A stretch of 5,063 nt of DNA from Deinococcales bacterium (GTDB taxonomy: Bacteria > Deinococcota > Deinococci > Deinococcales > Deinococcaceae), in NCBI GenBank assembly GCA_025359705.1, contig JANYFS010000240.1:1-5063 (forward strand), in the 5' to 3' direction. Below, piece by piece: positions 1-4,471 of this stretch. The notes beneath the pieces were generated by a model. It did no database searches and was not told the DNA's origin. It worked only from the letters and a program-made list of their open reading frames with translations. Each line of letters opens with the position of its first letter. The first letter of the stretch is position 1. A program made the position numbers and the translations under genes.

Positions 1-86
1 ATTTGGGACATTCCAATATCAATACCACCAGCATCTATGCTAAATTGGTAGACGATGAACTAAAATCGGCAGTGCGAGATATGTAA
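1..86 (+). CDS. Tyrosine recombinase/integrase, C-terminal end only (5' end outside window)
   Basis: This is the last part of a tyrosine (phage-type) site-specific recombinase that enters from the left edge. Codons in phase with position 3 read LGHSNINTTSIYA followed by KLVDDELKSAVRDM and a TAA stop at 84-86. LGH-x(8)-Y is the end of the catalytic box: the histidine (9-11) and the nucleophilic tyrosine (36-38) are nine residues apart, the same spacing as H333 and Y342 in lambda Int, with the usual TT before the tyrosine. The upstream Arg, Lys and HxxR residues lie outside the window, so it cannot be told whether the gene is intact. Such enzymes cut and rejoin DNA through a 3'-phosphotyrosine bond, either for mobile elements or, as XerC/XerD, for resolving chromosome dimers. 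The short tail after the tyrosine fits either use. The call rests on 27 residues but the motif is very characteristic. Confidence 0.85.
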   Translation, partial: LGHSNINTTSIYAKLVDDELKSAVRDM

Positions 87-215
87 GTCTTTATGTAACT
101 ACACTCAATATGGCAGAATATGCGTGTTTTTCGTACTAATAGTTATATTCAATGATAAACAAAGTTGGCTGTACCCTATTAACCTCAAGATTTATCTGTT
201 TCCCATTATGAAAAG
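87..215. other. AT-rich intergenic gap between integrase end and tetR-type gene
   Basis: This gap separates the 3' ends of two convergent genes, the integrase from the left and the regulator from the right. It is visibly richer in A and T than the genes to its right. I see no tRNA, no convincing hairpin terminator followed by a T-run on either strand, and no ORF of note. An attachment site could lie near an integrase gene, but there is no second copy in the window with which to recognise one. Confidence 0.5.
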
Positions 216-851
216 TTAAATCCTTAAAACTCCACGCAGGAAAATGCTCGAGATGAGTTCGGGGCTGGTGGGCGGGGGCAGATGCTCTAGGGTATGTGGG
301 ACAAAGGCTTGCTTGATGCTGGGTTCAAAAACCAAGGTTGCCAGCAAACCCGCGTACTCGAGGGGATCGGCGGGGTGGATCAGATTTTGTTGCAAGCCCA
401 GCTCAAAAACCCCCGCTACCGCATATAAAAAAGGTTTCAGCGAAAAATCCACATTCAGGTCGCTGGAAAAGCTCGAGGCCAACAGCACTCTAAAGAAGCC
501 TTGGTTTTGGGTTTGGTACTCGAGCGTTACTTTGACCACCGCGCACAATTGCGCTTCAAAATCAGTCTCCAGCGACAAAGCGGCTTTGACCTGCGCGGCT
601 AGCTCGAGCAATTTGTATTCGCGCAGGGCCACCACGAGGGTACTTTTATCTTTGAAATGTTTGTACAATCCAGCGCGAGTCAGCAAGGCTTTTTCGGCTA
701 TTTTATCCATCGAGGCGTGATTATAGCCATCTTCGGAAAGCACCCACAAAGCCGCCTCGAGGATTTCGGTTTTGCGCTTATCCGAGCGGCGCTGACGTAA
801 AGTGAGTTCCACCAGAGGTTTTAAATGGGGTTCTAAAGGGGGTTGGTTCAT
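216..851 (-). CDS. TetR/AcrR-family transcriptional regulator
   Basis: This 211-residue DNA-binding repressor is the usual length for the family. Residues 25-72 form the TetR_N domain: the first helix TEILEAALWVLSEDGYNHAS, then the helix-turn-helix SMDKIAEKALLTRAGLYKHF (47-66), and the typical FKDKSTLVVAL that opens helix 4. Residues 1-24 are a basic extension, common in the family. The rest is a helical ligand-binding and dimer domain that does not reveal the inducer. It is the second gene of a leftward operon, starting 31 bp after the stop of the SDR gene. There is no strong ribosome binding site just before the ATG, only a weak GTAGAG, so it may be translated partly by coupling. It probably represses its own operon through the inverted repeat at 1984-2012. 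That link is inferred from position and symmetry. Confidence in the family is very high. Confidence 0.95.
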   Translation of the reverse strand: MNQPPLEPHLKPLVELTLRQRRSDKRKTEILEAALWVLSEDGYNHASMDKIAEKALLTRAGLYKHFKDKSTLVVALREYKLLELAAQVKAALSLETDFEAQLCAVVKVTLEYQTQNQGFFRVLLASSFSSDLNVDFSLKPFLYAVAGVFELGLQQNLIHPADPLEYAGLLATLVFEPSIKQAFVPHTLEHLPPPTSPELISSIFLRGVLRI

Positions 852-882
852 AGGCTCTACATTCTACCTCGAGCGAACTGTT

Positions 883-1923
883 TCACCCTCGAGCGGTTTT
901 TGTATTCAAGACCACAGGATTTTCGATATATCCGTTTTCGATGTACCACGCGAGACTATCGCGCAAAGTTTCCTCGATGGGACGGAAACGTACTCCCAGT
1001 TCCCGCTCGGCTTTGACACTCGAGAGCAGATGTTGAGCCAAAAGCAGTTTGATGCCGTCGTAAGGCATGGTGGGGGTTTTCTTTCGCAAACCCGAAACAA
1101 AAGTATCCATGCGTGCCAAAATCAGTGCGGCCCAATTGGGTAGCACACGAGTGGGAGATGTGACCCCACTGACCCGCTCGAGGGTGCTAAACAGCTCGGT
1201 AAATTTAATCATGCGCCCTGCCACAATGTATTTTTCGCCATTTTTTCCTTGCTCAACTGCCGCAATCATGGCACTTGCCACATCCCGAGCGTCCACAGTG
1301 CAATTGCCCGCATTGATGCTGCCAGGAATTTTGCGCCTTACAAAATTCAAGATCAATTGACCTGCCGCAGTGGGGGCCGCGTCGCGGGGAGCGATCATCC
1401 AGCCAGGCAAAATAGAGACCAGTTTGATGGCTCGAGGGGCGGCTTTTAACCATTTGGCAATGGCAATGTCTCCTTCCACTTTGCTTTTGAAGTACAAATT
1501 TTGGGTGTTGATCGCAATTGGGGTGGTTTCGTCGGTGCTGGAATGGTCTGCGGGAATGCTGATTGAACCGCTCGAGGAGACATGGATAAAACTCGTGACC
1601 CCGCGCTGTTCGGCGGCAGCAATCAGCTCGAGAGTAGCATCGATATTGATCCGTTTGAGGGTGGCCCAGTGATCCCCCGCCGAATAGTATTCGCGGAAGT
1701 AGGCGGCGGTATGAAACACCGTATCGATCCCCTCGAGGGCGTGGGTAAAGCCCGCCACGTTTTCCATATCGCCTTCGACAATCTCGAGCGCCAGATTGCC
1801 AAACAGCTTTTGAGCTTTACTTTTGGAGCGCACCAGAGCAACCACTTCCCAACCCTGCTCGAGCAAATCCCGTACCAGATTGTGTCCCAACATGCCTGTA
1901 CTACCCGTGACCAATGCTTTCAT
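883..1923 (-). CDS. Extended SDR: NAD(P)-dependent epimerase/dehydratase or dihydroflavonol-reductase-like protein
   Basis: This 346-residue cytoplasmic oxidoreductase belongs to the extended short-chain dehydrogenase family. The Rossmann nucleotide-binding loop is GSTGMLG (residues 7-13, GxxGxxG), GDM at 51-53 is the usual adenine-contact acid, and FHTAA (70-74) is the family's NAD-ring segment. The active site is S116-S118 with Y144-x3-K148 (YFKSK). The sequence resembles DFR-like and HpnA-like sugar or flavonol reductases; the C-terminal half, which sets the substrate, has no diagnostic motif I recognise, so the reaction is left open. I chose the ATG at 1923 over the upstream in-frame start at 1941, because AAGGAG lies 5 bp before it and the protein then begins directly with the first Rossmann strand (MKALVTG). 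It is first in an operon with the TetR regulator, whose ligand may be this enzyme's substrate or product. Confidence 0.92.
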   Translation of the reverse strand: MKALVTGSTGMLGHNLVRDLLEQGWEVVALVRSKSKAQKLFGNLALEIVEGDMENVAGFTHALEGIDTVFHTAAYFREYYSAGDHWATLKRINIDATLELIAAAEQRGVTSFIHVSSSGSISIPADHSSTDETTPIAINTQNLYFKSKVEGDIAIAKWLKAAPRAIKLVSILPGWMIAPRDAAPTAAGQLILNFVRRKIPGSINAGNCTVDARDVASAMIAAVEQGKNGEKYIVAGRMIKFTELFSTLERVSGVTSPTRVLPNWAALILARMDTFVSGLRKKTPTMPYDGIKLLLAQHLLSSVKAERELGVRFRPIEETLRDSLAWYIENGYIENPVVLNTKTARG

Positions 1924-1928
1924 GGTGA

Positions 1929-1934
1929 CTCCTT
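1929..1934 (-). promoter_or_regulatory. Ribosome binding site that sets the SDR start
   Basis: On the - strand this reads AAGGAG, a near-perfect Shine-Dalgarno, with 5 bp before the ATG at 1923-1921. It favours that start over the in-frame ATG 18 bp further upstream, which would lie before the Shine-Dalgarno. Confidence 0.85.
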
Positions 1935-1983
1935 GCCGCACTGAAAAGGGATTGGCCTTGGTTTGGGCTTGAATCAGTGCGTA

Positions 1984-2012
1984 AATTTAGTATACTTAGT
2001 GTATACTAAATT
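1984..2012. promoter_or_regulatory. Probable TetR-family operator: perfect inverted repeat, 12-bp arms, 5-bp spacer
   Basis: AATTTAGTATAC at 1984-1995 and its exact reverse complement GTATACTAAATT at 2001-2012 flank the spacer TTAGT. The total of 29 bp and the two-fold symmetry fit a TetR-family dimer or pair of dimers. It covers the -10 element and the likely start of transcription of the SDR-TetR operon, so a bound repressor would block RNA polymerase. The adjacent tetR-type gene is the natural candidate to bind it. The symmetry and position are directly visible; the identity of the protein is inferred. Confidence 0.82.
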
Positions 2013-2025
2013 AGCCGAATGTCAA
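1998..2025 (-). promoter_or_regulatory. Sigma-70-type promoter of the SDR-TetR operon
   Basis: On the - strand there is a perfect -35 TTGACA (2020-2025), a 16-bp spacer and a -10 TACACT (1998-2003, four of six consensus bases). The start of transcription would fall near 1991, giving a leader of about 70 nt before the ATG at 1923. The -10 lies exactly in the centre of the 12-bp-arm inverted repeat. No better promoter is visible between 1924 and 2040 on this strand. Confidence 0.75.
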
Positions 2026-2063
2026 TAGCTCTTGTGGTGAAATTTGGGGTTAATGCGAAAAAA

Positions 2064-2096
2064 TTTAAACCCTCCAGCTCGAGGGTGCGGTATGCT
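2064..2096 (+). promoter_or_regulatory. Weak candidate promoter for the stalk-domain gene
   Basis: TATGCT at 2091-2096 resembles a -10 element on the + strand and would start a leader of about 75 nt. There is no good -35 at 16-18 bp; the nearest AT-rich match, TTTAAA at 2064-2069, is 21 bp away. The gene must be expressed from somewhere between the divergent SDR operon and 2177, and this is the best site I can see, but it is weak. Confidence 0.25.
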
Positions 2097-2163
2097 AGAG
2101 ATGTTAAATTGTGGTACATCAAAGCAACATACCAAAGCGGGTTCGGGTTGGGGTTTTAGGCTC

Positions 2164-2172
2164 GAGGGAGAG
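2164..2172 (+). promoter_or_regulatory. Ribosome binding site built on a CTCGAG copy
   Basis: The sequence GAGGGAGAG contains GGGAG at 2166-2170, six bases before the ATG at 2177. Its first GAG is the second half of the CTCGAG palindrome at 2161-2166. It fixes the start at 2177 rather than at the upstream in-frame ATG at 2111. Confidence 0.75.
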
Positions 2173-2176
2173 ACAC

Positions 2177-2593
2177 ATGAAATATGCTTTTTGTTGGATT
2201 CTAGCGCTAGGAAGCCTTGCTGCGGCCCAAACTGCCACCCCAACTCCAGGTAATGCGCCCACCATTCCTTTGCTCGAGGCGGGGGCCACCATCGGGGTGT
2301 ACGGCATGACCTACACCAAACTTCGCAACCTGCCAGGGCTGCTCACCGATGGTGGCATGAGCAAAACCCGCTCTTGGACCGTGACACGCGGTGATAATAA
2401 AGTTGTGTTCGTCGCCGACAGTTTTTCGGCAATGCTAAACGGTAAAAAAGTCTATTTGTCGCGCCCAATTGTGGTTTTGCGCGGTGAACCTTACATTGTT
2501 GCGGCGGATTTGGATAAAGCCTTTACCCCACCGCCCGCTCCAGTTGCACCCGCTGCTACACCCGCCACATCCTCAACACCTGCCAGCAAATAA
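2177..2593 (+). CDS. Small secreted protein with copper-amine-oxidase-N-like (stalk) domain
   Basis: This is a 138-residue exported protein. Residues 1-18 are a Sec signal peptide: Lys2, a hydrophobic core YAFCWILALGSLA, then AAAQ with likely cleavage before or after Gln18. The mature part begins with a short Thr/Pro/Ala stretch (20-30). Residues 67-115 resemble the stalk domain related to the copper amine oxidase N domain, with the pattern MLNGKKVYLSRPIVVLRGEP then YIVAADLDKAF. In other proteins this domain carries enzymes such as cell-wall amidases on the surface. Here no enzyme domain follows, only a Pro/Ala/Ser/Thr-rich tail (117-138). It therefore stands alone, probably periplasmic or surface-bound, with a binding or structural role that cannot be named. 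The start at 2177 is chosen for the ribosome binding site and because translation from 2111 would bury the signal peptide. It ends just before a strong terminator. Confidence 0.78.
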   Translation: MKYAFCWILALGSLAAAQTATPTPGNAPTIPLLEAGATIGVYGMTYTKLRNLPGLLTDGGMSKTRSWTVTRGDNKVVFVADSFSAMLNGKKVYLSRPIVVLRGEPYIVAADLDKAFTPPPAPVAPAATPATSSTPASK

Positions 2594-2609
2594 AGTCTGG
2601 TGTGAAGTA

Positions 2610-2637
2610 AAAAATCCCTCGAGCATGAGGGATTTTT
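2610..2637. terminator. Strong bidirectional intrinsic terminator between convergent genes
   Basis: AAAAATCCCTC (2610-2620) pairs perfectly with GAGGGATTTTT (2627-2637) around a 6-base loop. The stem has an A-run on one side and a T-run on the other, so it can end transcripts from both directions: the secreted protein gene, whose stop is 17 bp to the left, and glpD, whose stop is 39 bp to the right. A CTCGAG copy (2618-2623) spans the junction of stem and loop. Confidence 0.9.
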
Positions 2638-2646
2638 GCGTTGATG

Positions 2647-2671
2647 TTGTTTTTGAGTTGTTTTTGAGTTG
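2647..2671. repeat. Short tandem repeat, 11-bp unit
   Basis: TTGTTTTTGAG occurs twice in direct succession (2647-2657 and 2658-2668) followed by TTG. It lies between the terminator and the glpD stop codon, outside both genes. It may be simple slippage; I see no role for it. Confidence 0.8.
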
Positions 2672-2675
2672 CGTA

Positions 2676-4271
2676 TCAGGCTTGAACCATCACTTGCGGT
2701 ATACCTTTTTTTGCGCCCTCGAGTACCGAATCGAGCAAATATCCTTGTGCCAACGCTTGGTATTCGGCAACTTGGGCCACTTGCCATACCAAATCGCGCC
2801 CTAGCTCTTCCGCCAAAATAGCCGCCACTCGAGGGGCCATTTCGATACTGGCCCTTGCGTTCAGCAGCAAGGCTCGCAAGCGGCGGCTCAGTACATCCTC
2901 CACGGTGCGGGCTTGCTCTTCTTGCGCGGCCCAGCGCACTTCGGCTTCGGTGTAGGGCAAGTCGGGGTGCAGCAGGGTTTTGGCTCCCTCGAGGGTGCGA
3001 ATATGGAAGGCATCGCTGCCATAGGCGCTCCAGTGGTTGCTCATGGCTTCTTTGGCCCAGCCGTGCAGCCGCAAGGTGGAGGTGATACTGGGTTTGTCGG
3101 GCAATCCTGCTTGGGGTGCAGCGCGGTTGACCGTATCCGAACCCATGCGGCGGTAACTGGTCCATTTGCCACCGGTCAGGGTGATTAGGCCCGCATCCGA
3201 AACCCGAATCACATGATCCCTCGAGAGTGCTTTGGTGTCGGTTCCTTCGGCAGCCTTGACCAAGGGGCGCAGGCCCACATACACGCTTTGTACGTCCGCC
3301 CTGGTGGGGGCGGGGTTCATGTATTGTGCGGCAGTTTTGAGGATAAATTCGATTTCTTCGGGCAAGGCTTTCGGCTCGAGGCTGACCTCTGGGACGGGGG
3401 TATCGGTAGTTCCAATCACCACATGATCTTGCCAAGGTACCGCAAACAACACCCGCCCGTCGTCGGTGCGTGGAACCATAATTGCGCTGTCTCCAGGCAA
3501 GAATTTACGGTCTACTACCACATGTACCCCTTGGCTGGGCGACAGCATATTTTTGGCCCCAGAGTCGTCCATGCGCCGCACCGAATCCACAAAAACACCT
3601 GTGGCATTGACCACTACTTTTGCCGAAACCGTGTATTCTTTGCCCGTTTCGCTGTCGCGCAGGGTTGCCCCCGAAACCTTGCCAGCCGCGTTTTTGTGCA
3701 GGGCCACCACGGGCGCGTGGTTCAGAGCTACTCCGCCCAGATCTTCCAAGGTTCGCATCAGGGTAATCGCCAGTCTCGAGTCGTTAAATTGGGCATCAAA
3801 GTAGAGAATTCCGCCTTTCAAACCTTCTTTTTTGAGGGTAGGAGTGCGCTCGAGGGCTTCTTTGACTCCCACATAGCGGCTATTTCGCAAATTCAGTTTG
3901 CCTGCTAGCACGTCATAGACTTTCAGACCAATGCCATAAAAAGGAACCGCCCACCACTTATAGGCCGCAATTAAAAAGCCCAGCTCACGCACCAAGTGCG
4001 GGGCGTTTTGCCGCATCAGACCGCGTTCGTGTAGGGTTTCACGCACCAGGGAAATATTGCCCTGAGCTAAATACCGCACCCCCCCGTGAACCAATTTGGT
4101 AGAGCGGCTGGAGGTTCCTTTGGCATAATCGTGGGCCTCGATCAACAAGGTGCGGTAGCCGCGACTTGCCGCCTCCACTGCGGTTCCCAAGCCACTGGCT
4201 CCACCGCCAATCACCAGCACATCCCAGCTTGGGGAATCCGAGACCGATTTGATAATATCTGCACGTTTCAT
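2676..4271 (-). CDS. glpD: Aerobic glycerol-3-phosphate dehydrogenase (FAD-dependent)
   Basis: GlpD oxidises sn-glycerol 3-phosphate to dihydroxyacetone phosphate and passes electrons through FAD to the quinone pool, working at the inner face of the cytoplasmic membrane. The protein has 531 residues, a normal full length. Residues 16-45 are the FAD-binding Rossmann fold with GGGASG (22-27) and E45. KGTSSRSTKLVHGGVRYL (51-68) is the family signature around the flavin. YFDAQFNDSRL (157-167), NATGVFVD (222-229), GLRPL (333-337) and TGGKWTSYRRM (366-376) are further conserved blocks. The C-terminal helical domain contains EEQARTVEDVLSRRLRALLL (451-470). The start is supported by AAAGGAAG 5 bp upstream on the - strand. 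It lies 200 bp downstream of glpK in the same direction and has what looks like its own control region. No frame damage or missing motif is seen. Confidence 0.97.
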   Translation of the reverse strand: MKRADIIKSVSDSPSWDVLVIGGGASGLGTAVEAASRGYRTLLIEAHDYAKGTSSRSTKLVHGGVRYLAQGNISLVRETLHERGLMRQNAPHLVRELGFLIAAYKWWAVPFYGIGLKVYDVLAGKLNLRNSRYVGVKEALERTPTLKKEGLKGGILYFDAQFNDSRLAITLMRTLEDLGGVALNHAPVVALHKNAAGKVSGATLRDSETGKEYTVSAKVVVNATGVFVDSVRRMDDSGAKNMLSPSQGVHVVVDRKFLPGDSAIMVPRTDDGRVLFAVPWQDHVVIGTTDTPVPEVSLEPKALPEEIEFILKTAAQYMNPAPTRADVQSVYVGLRPLVKAAEGTDTKALSRDHVIRVSDAGLITLTGGKWTSYRRMGSDTVNRAAPQAGLPDKPSITSTLRLHGWAKEAMSNHWSAYGSDAFHIRTLEGAKTLLHPDLPYTEAEVRWAAQEEQARTVEDVLSRRLRALLLNARASIEMAPRVAAILAEELGRDLVWQVAQVAEYQALAQGYLLDSVLEGAKKGIPQVMVQA

Positions 4272-4276
4272 GGTTA

Positions 4277-4284
4277 CTTCCTTT
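4277..4284 (-). promoter_or_regulatory. Ribosome binding site of glpD
   Basis: On the - strand this reads AAAGGAAG, 5 bp before the glpD ATG at 4271-4269. The upstream leader is GC-poor and has no competing in-frame start. Confidence 0.8.
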
Positions 4285-4320
4285 GTGGTGGCGGTGAGGG
4301 GTGGTTTTGGGGTAGAAACA

Positions 4321-4334
4321 GGTATAGCAATACC
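4321..4334. repeat. Small inverted repeat in the glpD leader
   Basis: GGTAT and ATACC flank a 4-base spacer about 50-63 bp before the glpD start. If transcription starts near 4349 it lies in the 5' untranslated region and could form a small hairpin. With 5-bp arms it may equally be chance. Confidence 0.35.
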
Positions 4335-4355
4335 TTCAAGAATATGTTTTGTGAG

Positions 4356-4385
4356 ATTACATCATCTCTAAAAACCTTTGAACAA
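4356..4385 (-). promoter_or_regulatory. Candidate glpD promoter
   Basis: On the - strand TGTAAT (4356-4361, five of six consensus bases) is preceded at 18 bp by TTGTTC (4380-4385), a half-matching -35. The predicted start is near 4349, giving a leader of about 78 nt. The -35 overlaps the palindrome at 4380-4391, so a bound regulator would compete with RNA polymerase. A second possible -35, TTGACT just upstream within 4440-4452, has no good -10 partner. Confidence 0.5.
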
Positions 4386-4391
4386 TTGTTC
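4380..4391. promoter_or_regulatory. Operator-like 12-bp palindrome, glpD-proximal copy
   Basis: GAACAATTGTTC is a perfect palindrome of the form GAAC-N4-GTTC. It overlaps the candidate -35 of glpD. Together with the copy at 4401-4412 it looks like a pair of sites for one dimeric repressor. The regulator could be a GlpR-type protein, given the glycerol genes on both sides, but the pattern also equals the Gram-positive LexA/DinR box. Confidence 0.65.
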
Positions 4392-4400
4392 TTTATATTT

Positions 4401-4412
4401 GAACATATGTTC
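4401..4412. promoter_or_regulatory. Operator-like 12-bp palindrome, glpD-distal copy
   Basis: GAACATATGTTC is a second perfect GAAC-N4-GTTC palindrome, preceded by TTT like the first. Its centre (4406.5) is exactly 21 bp, two helical turns, from that of the first (4385.5), so two dimers would sit on the same face of the DNA. That phasing supports a real paired operator. Confidence 0.65.
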
Positions 4413-4439
4413 AATCGAGCCACTAGGGACTTTTGACCC

Positions 4440-4459
4440 GCTCGAGTCAACCCTCGAGC
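4440..4459. repeat. Hairpin formed by two neighbouring CTCGAG copies after glpK
   Basis: The two CTCGAG copies at 4441-4446 and 4453-4458, with one flanking base each, give complementary 7-bp arms, GCTCGAG and CTCGAGC, around a 6-base loop. It lies 13-32 bp past the glpK stop on the - strand. No T-run follows, so it is a poor intrinsic terminator. It may protect the 3' end of the glpK message or simply result from two iterated palindromes falling close together. Confidence 0.5.
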
Positions 4460-4471
4460 CAAATAAGGTTT

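Noticed and set aside
1..246. Lack of CTCGAG in the first 246 bp as proof of foreign DNA
   Set aside because: Gaps just as long or longer occur inside glpD, for example 3381-3774 and 3855-4440, so the absence is not significant on its own.
244..720. A 158-codon open frame on the + strand
   Set aside because: It lies entirely antisense to the TetR-type gene, has no recognisable domain and no ribosome binding site, and reads as a shadow of that gene's codons.
1941..1941. In-frame upstream start for the SDR gene
   Set aside because: It would lie before the Shine-Dalgarno and add six residues ahead of the first Rossmann strand; the ATG at 1923 has an ideal AAGGAG.
2111..2176. In-frame upstream start for the secreted protein
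   Set aside because: It would put 22 mostly polar residues before the signal peptide, and it lacks the good ribosome binding site seen before 2177.
2491..3435. A 314-codon open frame on the - strand
   Set aside because: It overlaps glpD in another frame and also runs back through the terminator into the secreted protein gene. The Arg/Gly/Pro-rich translation is typical of a shifted frame.
3213..3908. A 231-codon open frame on the + strand
   Set aside because: It is antisense to conserved blocks of glpD and its translation has no recognisable motif, so it is a shadow frame.
4272..4355. Riboswitch in the glpD leader
   Set aside because: Only one small 5-bp-arm hairpin is visible, with no known riboswitch core and no terminator or Shine-Dalgarno-masking stem.
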